Positions 9,900 through 17,720 of a DNA stretch of 64,000 bases are shown piece after piece. The stretch comes from Arenibacter aquaticus (GTDB lineage Bacteria; Bacteroidota; Bacteroidia; Flavobacteriales; Flavobacteriaceae), in contig NZ_RQPJ01000008.1 in the NCBI RefSeq assembly GCF_003957295.1, positions 124,001 to 188,000 of the forward strand, read 5' to 3'. A program made the translations under genes and the position numbers. Within the stretch, counting starts at the first letter, position 1. Each line of letters opens with the position of its first letter. The notes under the pieces are model-generated. The model saw only the letters and a program-made list of their open reading frames with translations. It searched no databases and was not told the DNA's origin.

Positions 9900-10757
9900 A
9901 TGAAAAACAACATACTATTCGGGGTAAGTACTTGGCTCTGGGAATCACCCTTTAATACAAAATCCTACCACTTGCTCCCCAAAATAAAACAAATGGGTTT
10001 TGATGTAGTTGAAATTCCTGTGGAGGACCCGGACCTAATTAATAGTGACCAGGTAAAAAAAGCTTTGGAAGATAATGAATTGCAGGCCGTGGTATGTGGG
10101 GCCTTTGGACCATCAAAAGACCTAACGCACCAAGATATTTCCGTACACCAAGACTGCTTTGACTACATAAAAAAATGTTTTGATTTGTGTAATAAGTGGG
10201 GGTGCACGTTTTTGGCAGGTCCCATGTATTCGGCTGTCGGCAAAGCACGAATGTTGTCTGTTGATCAGCGACAAAGAGAATGGGACCTGGCAGTAGCCAA
10301 TATACACCAGGTATGTGTCATGGCTCAAGAGCATGGACTGTCCATCGCACTAGAGCCCCTAAACCGATTTGAGTCCGATATGATCAACACCGCAGAGGAC
10401 GTTATGCGCTTTATAGAAGATGTAAATCATAGTAGGGCGAAGGTGCTGTTGGATGGGTTTCACATGGCCATTGAGGAAAAGAACATTAGGGAGGCCATAC
10501 AAAGGGTAGGCGATAAATTAATTCATGTACAGGTCTCGGAAAACCATCGGGGAATTCCTGGAACCGGACTAACACCTTGGAACCAATTTGTAGAGGGGTT
10601 AAATGATATTGAATATCAGGGTTCCATAGTGATAGAGAGTTTTACACCAGAAATCAAGGAATTGGCGGGAGCCGTTTGTATATGGAAAAATTTTGCAGAG
10701 AGTCAGGATGAATTTGCTTCCAAGGGAATCCATTTTTTAAAGGAAACATTTAATTAA
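9900..10757 (+). CDS. sugar phosphate isomerase/epimerase family protein (TIM barrel)
   Basis: A 285-residue cytosolic protein of the xylose-isomerase-like TIM-barrel superfamily, closest in feel to ketose 3-epimerases of the D-tagatose/D-psicose type. Supporting segments are GFDVVEIPVEDP near the N-terminus, metal-ligand regions ALEPLNRFESDM (about 151-162), VLLDGFHMAIEE (about 183-194), HVQVSENHRGIPGTG (about 209-223) and VIESF (about 244-248). It begins 48 bp after the giant lipoprotein gene and ends 12 bp before the Gfo/Idh/MocA gene, so the three form an operon. The sugar is unknown. Confidence 0.88.
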   Translation: MKNNILFGVSTWLWESPFNTKSYHLLPKIKQMGFDVVEIPVEDPDLINSDQVKKALEDNELQAVVCGAFGPSKDLTHQDISVHQDCFDYIKKCFDLCNKWGCTFLAGPMYSAVGKARMLSVDQRQREWDLAVANIHQVCVMAQEHGLSIALEPLNRFESDMINTAEDVMRFIEDVNHSRAKVLLDGFHMAIEEKNIREAIQRVGDKLIHVQVSENHRGIPGTGLTPWNQFVEGLNDIEYQGSIVIESFTPEIKELAGAVCIWKNFAESQDEFASKGIHFLKETFN

Positions 10758-10769
10758 ATTCAAGATAAA

Positions 10770-11903
10770 ATGAGTGGAATGAAAGTAAATATTGCCATTG
10801 TAGGATTGGGGTTTGGTGCAGAGTTTATACCTATTTACCAAAAGCATCCCCATGCCAACTTAGTGGCTATCTCACAACGGAACAAACAGAAGCTGAATGA
10901 GCTGGCAGACACCTTTAATATTGATAAGAGGTACACCTCTTATGATGAATTGCTGGAGGATCCAGAAATTGATGCTGTACATATTAATACCCCCATACCC
11001 GATCATGGAATACAGTCTATTAAAGCCTTAAAAGCGGGAAAGCACGTGGCCTGTACCGTACCCATGGCCACCACTGTGGAGGAATGCGAAGAAATAGTAC
11101 GTCTAACCCAAGAAACAGGACTAACCTATATGATGATGGAAACCGTGGTATATGCCAGGGAATTCCTGTATATGAAAGAATTGTATGAAAATGGGGAACT
11201 GGGCAAGGTACAGTTTTTAAAAGCCAGCCACCAGCAGGATATGGACGGTTGGCCAAATTATTGGCCGGGTCTACCTCCCATGCATTACGCTACCCATTGT
11301 GTGGGGCCAGTGTTGGCCCTTACGCGGGGGGAGGCCGAATATGTTTCCTGTTTTGGGTCGGGAACCATTAGGGAGGAGCTTATATCTCATTACAACTCCC
11401 CATTTGCCGTGGAAACCACCCATATAAAATTCCGTAATTCAGATTTAAGTGCACAAGTTTATCGTTCCCTTTTTGATGTGGCCAGACAGTATAGGGAAAG
11501 CTTTGAGGTCTATGGCTCAAAGAAATCGGTAGAATGGCCGCTAATAGAAGGTAAGCCGTTGGTAGTACACACGGCCAAAAAACCGGAGCCGGAAATTCCG
11601 GAAGAAATAGAAAGTCCGGATTTTGCCAAGTTATTGCCAAAGGAAATACAGGATTTTACCACCAAGGGGGTGTATGATGCCGAAGGTCACCAACACCTTT
11701 CCTTTACACAAGGAGCGGGCCATGGCGGATCGCACCCACATCTTGTACACGAATTTGTAAATGCATTGGTGAACCATAAATCGCCTTACCCAAATGCCAA
11801 ACAATCGGCCAATATTACCTGTGTAGGAATTCTTGCACATGAATCGGCCATAAAAGGAGGAGAAATAATTAGGCTTCCAGAATTTACGTTTGAAGATAAG
11901 TAG
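10770..11903 (+). CDS. Gfo/Idh/MocA-family oxidoreductase
   Basis: A 377-residue NAD(P)-dependent sugar oxidoreductase. The N-terminal Rossmann fold shows VGLGFGAEF (about 12-20), the family motif CTVPMATTVEE stands where EKP is usual (about 93-103), and the C-terminal alpha/beta domain follows with a histidine-rich segment near GHGGSHPHLVHEF. The EKP lysine is replaced (HVACTVPMA), so catalysis may differ from classical members. Start codon ATG at 10770; a second ATG three codons on is also possible. Third gene of the sugar locus, where it could oxidise or reduce a keto-sugar made in the periplasm. Confidence 0.9.
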   Translation: MSGMKVNIAIVGLGFGAEFIPIYQKHPHANLVAISQRNKQKLNELADTFNIDKRYTSYDELLEDPEIDAVHINTPIPDHGIQSIKALKAGKHVACTVPMATTVEECEEIVRLTQETGLTYMMMETVVYAREFLYMKELYENGELGKVQFLKASHQQDMDGWPNYWPGLPPMHYATHCVGPVLALTRGEAEYVSCFGSGTIREELISHYNSPFAVETTHIKFRNSDLSAQVYRSLFDVARQYRESFEVYGSKKSVEWPLIEGKPLVVHTAKKPEPEIPEEIESPDFAKLLPKEIQDFTTKGVYDAEGHQHLSFTQGAGHGGSHPHLVHEFVNALVNHKSPYPNAKQSANITCVGILAHESAIKGGEIIRLPEFTFEDK

Positions 11904-12023
11904 TTGAAAATTAATTGTATATACTCAAAGGTAGCCATGATTTTAAGAAGGATTTACCGTAAGAGTTAATATTTTTTACAAAAAAGCATACAACTTATCG
12001 ATAATTATGTTAATTTTATAATT

Positions 12024-12113
12024 CATAAGTAAGACTTGAAAAATAAGTTTTTAACGCATAGACTTATTTTTTAACTTTTTAAAAGAGGACGTAGGGGTGC
12101 GGCCTCTTTTTTT
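12024..12113 (+). ncRNA. structured RNA-like element, copy A
   Basis: Begins with CATAAGTAAGAC (12024-12035). A first stem can form from AAAATAAGT and ACTTATTTT around a 13-base loop (about 12039-12071). A TTAACTTTTT linker leads to a strong hairpin AAAAGAGGaC / GGCCTCTTTT with loop GTAGGGGTGC and a T run (12081-12113), which looks like an intrinsic terminator. Copy B keeps both stems while the first stem has different sequence. It could be a small RNA or a terminator of the upstream sugar operon. Confidence 0.45.
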
Positions 12114-12226
12114 ATGCCCTAAAGTTTGCTACAATAGTCACTGTACCTAAACAATATTTTTATCACTGTCATTATTTATTGCGATACAGCACATAAACAC
12201 AATATTTAAAATTGATATTTACCACT

Positions 12227-12310
12227 CATAAGTAAGACAAGAAGATATATTTCAATTTGAAATCTGTTCTTAACTTTTAAAAGAGGTCGTAGGGGTGCGG
12301 CCTCTTTTTT
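12227..12310 (+). ncRNA. structured RNA-like element, copy B
   Basis: Same layout as copy A: CATAAGTAAGAC (12227-12238), then a stem built from ATTTCA-att-TGAAAT with outer AAGAA/TTCTT arms (about 12238-12271), then TTAACTTTT and the hairpin AAAAGAGGTC / GGCCTCTTTT with the identical loop GTAGGGGTGC and T run (12279-12310). The lower hairpin differs from copy A by one base that still pairs (T-G instead of A-G mismatch). Nothing shows a protein in it. Confidence 0.45.
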
Positions 12311-12510
12311 ATTTCCATATTCCCATCGCTTTATGTTCTAACCCTTTTGTGGTGTTTTTGAACTATGCCAAAAGGAACGATTAAACAGTTTAATGATCAT
12401 TTTATACATTACAATTCAAGCCCTAGTTTCTACAATTGGGATTTTCTTTTTTTGAAAGTAGTTGTCCTTACTACAATTTTGTTATAACAATACCAAAAAC
12501 TAACATCGCT

Positions 12511-12753
12511 ATGCAGAAAATTGTATTGATCATTATTGCTATGGTTGTAAATGAGGTAACTGCCAATCATGACCATGTAGTAAACCAGAAAGCAGAACAG
12601 GTAAATGAAACTGTTGCTTTAATGTCATCTTCCTGTCATGATCCATTTGGGAAGTGGTCAGAAGACCGTAGGCAAGCTCCAGCCCTAAGCTATTGCTTGC
12701 CTATAGGGCCTAGATGGCCGGTGGATCTTTTTATTAACTTTAGGGCAAATTAA
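12511..12753 (+). CDS. small secreted hypothetical protein
   Basis: An 80-residue reading frame. The ATG at 12511 gives a hydrophobic N-terminal segment (KIVLIIIAMVV) followed by a charged, Asn/His-rich part, two cysteines (SSSCHD and SYCLP) and the tail PIGPRWPVDLFINF. The reading frame is open further upstream (12436), but that part looks non-coding. It precedes the LytS-type kinase by 28 bp and could be its co-transcribed exported partner. I do not recognise the family, and it could be a chance frame. Confidence 0.35.
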   Translation: MQKIVLIIIAMVVNEVTANHDHVVNQKAEQVNETVALMSSSCHDPFGKWSEDRRQAPALSYCLPIGPRWPVDLFINFRAN

Positions 12754-12781
12754 GGTGAGTATTGTGGGTAAATGGATTTGA

Positions 12782-14119
12782 ATGACACGTTTTTTTAAAC
12801 ATCTAGGGAAGGCCCTGATTATAGGGGGCATGATTTATTTTGTGTTTATGGCGATTTTCTTTTTTATGGGAAAATTTGACCAGGGATTTAGCTATGCACG
12901 GGCATGGGAAGAGTTTTATGTAAATATGATCTTCACTGTAATACTGTATATGGTGAATGCATATTGGATAGAATTCCTATTGGTGAAATACAAGCACCAA
13001 TTTTATCAAATAAAACGATTGCTATTGGGGATAATAGGGAATATTGTTTTATCTGTAGCAGGCATATTCGTCTCCCGATCTATTGTAAGCGTTGGGATTA
13101 AAGAAATATCCATTTCCGAGTTTTTGCTTGGGGAAAGATTGGAATATTATAAGGTTTCCTTGTTGTTGGCTATTTTTATTTCGCTTATTTTTTATGTGGC
13201 TTGGTATTTTAAATTCCGTCAAGAGAGCAAGGTAAAGGAGCAGAAGATCATTGCGGGAACCGCCTCCGCTAAATTTGATGCCTTAAAAAATCAGTTGGAT
13301 CCACACTTTTTGTTCAACAGTTTAAACGTGCTAACCAGTTTAATAGAAGAAGCTCCAGAGAAAGCACAAAAATTTACTACCTCCCTTTCCAAAGTCTACC
13401 GTTATGTACTGGAACAAAAAAACAAGGACTTGGTGTCTGTAGATGAAGAATTGGCATTCGCCAAGACTTATGTAAGATTGCTTATTATGCGATTTGAGGG
13501 TAGTATTGTTTTTGATATTCCAGAAAAAACTGGCAACCCAGAGGCCAGGATTATTCCATTGTCCTTGCAACTCCTTTTGGAAAATGCAGTAAAGCACAAT
13601 ATAGTAACCCAGAACAGGCCATTGAAAATTAGGGTTTACGAAGAAAATGGGATGCTATGCGTAACAAATAACCTACAGGAAAAACAAGTCGTAAGAAAAA
13701 GTAGTGGGGTAGGGCTTAGGAACATACAACAACGCTACTCTATTCTTTCAACAAGGGAGGTGCAGATAGAGAAATCTTCTTCCCAGTTTACGGTCAGGCT
13801 CCCTGTACTAACCCAAAAGCAGCATGGCATAGAAACCCATGAATCATTTATGCAGGATAAAAGATACCGGAAAGCGAAAGAAAAGGTAGAGGCTATTAAG
13901 GGTTTTTATGGAAACCTGCTGGCCTATTGTTTGGTAATCCCGGTTTTGGGATGGTTAAATTACAGCACTTCAAATTTTCCTTGGGCGATTTTTCCGGCCG
14001 TAGGCTGGGGATTTGGTGTTGCAGTCCATGGAATGGAGGTTTTTGGCTATAATCCTATACTGGGAAGAAGCTGGGAGGAAAGAAAAATCCAAGAATATAT
14101 GGACGATGAAAATTTTTAG
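12782..14119 (+). CDS. LytS/YehU-type sensor histidine kinase with C-terminal 2TM domain
   Basis: A 445-residue membrane kinase. Four membrane segments lie in residues about 10-145. The cytoplasmic kinase follows: phosphoacceptor motif NQLDPHFLFNSLN with His175, the N box LLLENAVKHN (about 267-276) and the G box GVGLRNIQQR (about 313-322). Residues about 355-445 are a 2TM domain (KAKEKVEAIKGFY, then two membrane spans, then SWEERKIQEYM), the same module as in the next three small genes. The cognate regulator is the LytTR protein at 15219. The stimulus is unknown; this family often senses envelope or redox states. Confidence 0.92.
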   Translation: MTRFFKHLGKALIIGGMIYFVFMAIFFFMGKFDQGFSYARAWEEFYVNMIFTVILYMVNAYWIEFLLVKYKHQFYQIKRLLLGIIGNIVLSVAGIFVSRSIVSVGIKEISISEFLLGERLEYYKVSLLLAIFISLIFYVAWYFKFRQESKVKEQKIIAGTASAKFDALKNQLDPHFLFNSLNVLTSLIEEAPEKAQKFTTSLSKVYRYVLEQKNKDLVSVDEELAFAKTYVRLLIMRFEGSIVFDIPEKTGNPEARIIPLSLQLLLENAVKHNIVTQNRPLKIRVYEENGMLCVTNNLQEKQVVRKSSGVGLRNIQQRYSILSTREVQIEKSSSQFTVRLPVLTQKQHGIETHESFMQDKRYRKAKEKVEAIKGFYGNLLAYCLVIPVLGWLNYSTSNFPWAIFPAVGWGFGVAVHGMEVFGYNPILGRSWEERKIQEYMDDENF

Positions 14120-14211
14120 AGATACGGTCCATCCCTTAAATTCAACAATTCATATTAATCTTTTTGAAGAGGAATGGAGATCTATCGAAATTTGAAATAA
14201 AAAGTAGAATT

Positions 14212-14514
14212 ATGGAAAATTTAGACAAGGAAAATAAGTATTACAGGGCCAAGGCGAGGGTGGAGGCTATTAAAAAATTCTATTTGAGCCTGGCATCCTA
14301 TGTTGTTTTTATAGGTTTTCTGGCAGCCCTTAATTATTGGGTGAACCAATGGCAATATGCATGGTTTCTTTGGGCGGCATTTGGTTGGGGAATAGGTTTG
14401 GTCTTTCATGCTGTAAAGGTCTTTGGGGTAAATGCTTTCTTTGGCAGGAACTGGGAAGAGAGAAAGATAAAGGAGTTTATGCAGGATGATGAAATACACA
14501 ACAAATGGAGCTAG
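14212..14514 (+). CDS. 2TM-domain protein 1
   Basis: A 100-residue protein consisting almost only of the 2TM module: a basic amphipathic start (YYRAKARVEAIKKFY), two membrane segments with the GWGIGLVFHAVKVFG turn between them and the tail, and the C-terminal signature NWEERKIKEFM. It closely resembles the C-terminal domain of the kinase encoded just upstream. ATG at 14212 is preferred to an earlier in-frame one at 14164, which would add a non-matching extension. It overlaps the next gene by 10 bases, a sign of translational coupling. Confidence 0.88.
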   Translation: MENLDKENKYYRAKARVEAIKKFYLSLASYVVFIGFLAALNYWVNQWQYAWFLWAAFGWGIGLVFHAVKVFGVNAFFGRNWEERKIKEFMQDDEIHNKWS

Positions 14515-14843
14515 AACCAAATAAACGGGACGAAAAATTGAAGCAGGCAAAAAAGAGGGTGCAGGAATTAAAAGGGTTCTATGTGCATCTGAGCATTTAT
14601 ATAGCCGTGAATACTTTGATAACCCTATTAAAAATTGTAAGAAATACCAATAATGGTGAAAGTCTAGGTGAGGCCATATGGGATTTCGGCACTTTTGCAG
14701 TTTGGATTTTTTGGGGAATCGGAGTGGTATTTCACGCATTAAAGGTGTTTTCTATAAATCCAATATTTAACAAGGATTGGGAGCAAAGGCAAATTAGAAA
14801 ATATATGGAAAGTGAAAAGAAGGAAATTGAAAAATACAAATAA
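14505..14843 (+). CDS. 2TM-domain protein 2
   Basis: A 112-residue protein with the same plan as its neighbours: basic helix (KQAKKRVQELKGFYVHL), two membrane spans, the FWGIGVVFHALKVF stretch and the tail DWEQRQIRKYME. It overlaps the previous gene by 10 bases and shares one base with the next (stop TAA and start ATG overlap), so the genes are tightly coupled. Likely role is in the membrane alongside the kinase, by heteromer formation or signal tuning; this is inference. Confidence 0.88.
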   Translation: MELEPNKRDEKLKQAKKRVQELKGFYVHLSIYIAVNTLITLLKIVRNTNNGESLGEAIWDFGTFAVWIFWGIGVVFHALKVFSINPIFNKDWEQRQIRKYMESEKKEIEKYK

Positions 14844-15166
14844 TGGATACCGAGCCAAAGGATTATGAGAATTATGTCCGCGCCAAAAAGCGTGTAGACA
14901 ACATTAAGAATTTTTATGCCCATCTTGTAATATATTTATTGATGAATATTTTACTTTTTGCTTTTAAGGGTGCTATCTTGAATTTTTTAAAATCAAAGGG
15001 AGTGGTAGATCAGGGCTTTTTAAATTGGGTGGAATGGAACCTGATATTTATTCCTATCCTTTGGGGAATAGTATTGGCAGTTACGGGCCTATACTTCCTG
15101 AAATTGAAACCGAGGTTCTTTAGGGAATGGGAAGAAAGGCAAATTAAAAAATACATGAAAGAATAA
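14843..15166 (+). CDS. 2TM-domain protein 3
   Basis: A 107-residue member of the 2TM family. It has the basic start RAKKRVDNIKNFYAHL, two hydrophobic spans (about 27-48 and 68-90) and the tail EWEERQIKKYMKE. It is more diverged in the middle than the other two, having lost the WGxGxxxHA motif in favour of WGIVLAVTGLYFL. It ends 52 bp before the response regulator gene, completing a block of kinase, three 2TM proteins and regulator. Confidence 0.87.
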   Translation: MDTEPKDYENYVRAKKRVDNIKNFYAHLVIYLLMNILLFAFKGAILNFLKSKGVVDQGFLNWVEWNLIFIPILWGIVLAVTGLYFLKLKPRFFREWEERQIKKYMKE

Positions 15167-15218
15167 TAGACAACCTACAAATTAATTAACCGATAATTGG
15201 GATTTAATAGCAGTATAC

Positions 15219-15974
15219 ATGAATGCAATTATAATTGAAGATGAAAAACCGGCCGCAAGAAGATTGGGGCGTTTATTGGCTCAGTTGGAAGTTGAGGTGT
15301 CCACTATGCTATACTCTGTAGAGGAGTCTATTGAATGGTTTTGCAATAACCCGCATCCCGATTTAATATTTTTGGATATACAGCTTTCGGACGGACTCTC
15401 TTTTGAAATTTTTGAGTCGGTAGATATTCAAAGTTCCATAATTTTTACAACGGCCTATGATGAATATGCATTGCAGGCATTTAAACTGAATAGTATTGAT
15501 TATTTGCTGAAGCCTATCGATGATGAGGAGTTGGAAATAGCCGTGAACAAATACCATTCTTTTCGTCCTAAAAAACAAAAAATAGCACTCGATTTTGAAG
15601 ATATAAAAAGACTGCTTGTAAATCCGTTGGAAAGGGAATATAAAAGTAGGTTTACAGTTAGAGTAGGGCAGCATCTAAAAATTATAAACGCAGATGAAAT
15701 AGAGTGTTTTTATAGTGAGAACAAGGGGACCTATGCAGCCACGGTTGATGGTAGAAATTACTTGATGGATCAGACCTTGGAGAATTTGGAATCAGAATTG
15801 CATCCCAAATCTTTTTTCCGCGTTAGCAGAAAGTTTTACATAAACATAAACCACATAAAGGATATTGTTTCCTACACCAATTCCCGATTAAAAATTAAGC
15901 TGAGTAAATTTAATGGGCAAGAAGTTATAGTAAGTAGGGAAAGAGTGAAAGACTTCAAGTTATGGTTGGAGTAG
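15219..15974 (+). CDS. LytTR-family response regulator
   Basis: A 251-residue DNA-binding regulator. The receiver domain (about 1-118) shows IIIEDE with acidic residues 7-9, the phosphoacceptor Asp53 in FLDIQ, Thr in TTAYDEYALQAF and Lys in LLKPID. The LytTR DNA-binding domain is at about 145-250, with SFFRVSRKFYININHI being characteristic. It is the expected partner of the LytS-type kinase upstream, and the two genes bracket the three 2TM proteins. Confidence 0.94.
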   Translation: MNAIIIEDEKPAARRLGRLLAQLEVEVSTMLYSVEESIEWFCNNPHPDLIFLDIQLSDGLSFEIFESVDIQSSIIFTTAYDEYALQAFKLNSIDYLLKPIDDEELEIAVNKYHSFRPKKQKIALDFEDIKRLLVNPLEREYKSRFTVRVGQHLKIINADEIECFYSENKGTYAATVDGRNYLMDQTLENLESELHPKSFFRVSRKFYININHIKDIVSYTNSRLKIKLSKFNGQEVIVSRERVKDFKLWLE

Positions 15975-16065
15975 TTATACTTAAAAGTCTGATTTAGTTA
16001 TATTTATGTTTAAAAAATATCTATTATAGGTTTTTCTTATAGTAGTGGTTTTGCCTAGGTTTTGG

Positions 16066-17253
16066 CTATTTGTCCACTCTGTTGTCATCAAATGATGAAG
16101 GTAGTAACTTTGGAATTAATTTAATGAAAATCGGGAGTAAAATGGCTCCTCCAGGAAGAATAAATATAGCCAGGGAAGGGATGCTTTTAAATATATCCAG
16201 TAGGTGATTTTGAACTTTTTTCTTCTCTTCTTGGCTTAAATCCTTAACGGTGGATTTAGATAATAAACTAACCAATTCCTTACTTTCGGATAGTTCTTTT
16301 TGTAATCGTTTACTGTTACGTAGAATTAATTTATTCACTATTTTAGACATGCTGTCGTAGAACTGCAATGCCATGTTTTGGTCCTTAAGATGAGGTATTT
16401 TTTCTGCGTTTTGTGCAAAAAAATCCGTTACCTGTTGAAGGGATTTGGTTATGGTGCCAGGTTTAAATCCTAGGTCCTTTCCAATGCCAAAAATAAACTC
16501 GGATTCGGTGTAATCCAAAGATTGGTCTTCCCAGACCGTAAGACATGCCACATCTAAAAAATACTTATTTTCATAGACTGTGTACCGATCTAATAATTCG
16601 TTTCTATAGGAGCCATCAAAGTTTTGGATCCCACTTTCAATATAGGTGAGTGATGAGGCAAAAAGTTGAGCGAGTTTTTCGTCCTTCTTGTTCTTCTCTT
16701 TTGAATTGAGGGTGTGGTAGGTGATGTTAATGGTAATGCGCTCTAAGTTTTCTGCCTTCTCTTTAATAGCCGGTTCCCCTTCAAGATAGGCCTTAAAACT
16801 AAGAACATCTACGAACAATAGGGAATTGGTAATAATGCTATTAAAGGTCTTGCTTATAACATTGTCCTCTAGGTAGATCCGGGAGTCTAAAAGACTTTCA
16901 AGTTTGGATGAGGTCTTTTTACTACTTAGGAATTTATCGAAAAAAGAAATTTTATTGAGACCTAGATCTTCATAAAAGGAAAGGATAAGATCTAGAAACT
17001 CCTCAAAACTGGATTCGCTGTGCTTTAGTTTATACGTGAAATACAAGGCAGTTATTAAGTTGATCTTTGCCTTTTCGTCCTCGGACAAAGGAACATCCTT
17101 AATAATGAACGGAGGTATTTTTAAGTTTATTCCATATACAAATCCCGTACCTTTCAACAGGGTGTACAGTTGGTCAAAGGATTCAAAAATGTTATTGTTG
17201 TCCTTTACCAGATGCCCAAACTTATCTATCCAGCCAGAGGCAGAAGGATTCAT
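16066..17253 (-). CDS. LETM1-related protein
   Basis: A 395-residue protein that resembles proteins called LETM1-related biofilm-associated in Flavobacteriaceae. Most of it is helical and charged. The recognisable part is the C-terminus (about 350-390): LDIFKSIPSLAIFILPGGAI then LPIFIKLIPKLLPSSF, which matches the membrane-inserting LETM1 core with its proline-rich turns. In mitochondria LETM1 is a cation/proton exchanger, but a single short hydrophobic segment here does not prove transport. It converges with the LytTR gene and is followed by no clear operon partner. Confidence 0.75.
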   Translation of the reverse strand: MNPSASGWIDKFGHLVKDNNNIFESFDQLYTLLKGTGFVYGINLKIPPFIIKDVPLSEDEKAKINLITALYFTYKLKHSESSFEEFLDLILSFYEDLGLNKISFFDKFLSSKKTSSKLESLLDSRIYLEDNVISKTFNSIITNSLLFVDVLSFKAYLEGEPAIKEKAENLERITINITYHTLNSKEKNKKDEKLAQLFASSLTYIESGIQNFDGSYRNELLDRYTVYENKYFLDVACLTVWEDQSLDYTESEFIFGIGKDLGFKPGTITKSLQQVTDFFAQNAEKIPHLKDQNMALQFYDSMSKIVNKLILRNSKRLQKELSESKELVSLLSKSTVKDLSQEEKKKVQNHLLDIFKSIPSLAIFILPGGAILLPIFIKLIPKLLPSSFDDNRVDK

Positions 17254-17356
17254 AGGTCTCCATTTTACGGGATAAATTTAAAGTAAAAAATGGATTATAT
17301 ATTTATCCGGATTGTTTTTTAGGTAAAATGCCCTTTTGGGGTTATAATACTTATGC

Positions 17357-17641
17357 CTAGGGCTTAAAAAGAAATAAGCCGGTTATGAGCAACACCAATA
17401 CAATGGCAATGAAATATATTGTATTTCTATTTTTATCTTTTAGGGCCTTTAATCTAATCTTCCTATTAATCTTGTTGAGCTCAATTTCAGATACTTTTTT
17501 AAAGCTGAGTTTTGTGGTAGGGGCCTGGGTGTCTGTATAAATGTTCTGGCGAAGATGATCCTTAAATCGGCTGCGATTGGAAGGTTGTAAGGAGCGATTT
17601 TGATTCACTCTATTGTTCATATCCTGAATAGATCCGCTCAT
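17357..17641 (-). CDS. small tail-anchored membrane protein of unknown function
   Basis: A 94-residue protein: a polar, Asn/Arg/Gln-rich first half, a helix rich in Lys and Arg (about 45-70) and a single C-terminal membrane span (about 72-90, YFIAIVLVLLITGLFLF) ending in KP. The basic segment before the span suggests the N-terminus stays in the cytosol. It lies 80 bp downstream of gnd on the same strand and might be co-transcribed. I do not recognise a named family. Confidence 0.65.
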   Translation of the reverse strand: MSGSIQDMNNRVNQNRSLQPSNRSRFKDHLRQNIYTDTQAPTTKLSFKKVSEIELNKINRKIRLKALKDKNRNTIYFIAIVLVLLITGLFLFKP

Positions 17642-17720
17642 CTTAAACTATTTGGGCTATTTTTAGGTTTCCCTAAATATAGCCCAAATAAGCTGATTTA
17701 AAAAATTATTGATCTGGAAA

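Larger units (their letters stand above)
11904..12510 (+). other. gene-poor stretch with two tandem RNA-like elements
   Basis: No coding region is convincing in these 600 bases. They contain two copies of an element of about 90 bases, each starting with CATAAGTAAGAC and ending in a near-identical hairpin and T run, listed separately. The sequence between and after the copies is AT-rich and unremarkable. Confidence 0.6.

Noticed and set aside
12024-12310. The two RNA-like elements as insertion-sequence ends
   Set aside because: They are in direct orientation with no transposase or target duplication between them.
14221-14739. A 172-codon open frame antisense to the 2TM genes
   Set aside because: It has no motif and covers two well-supported 2TM genes on the plus strand.
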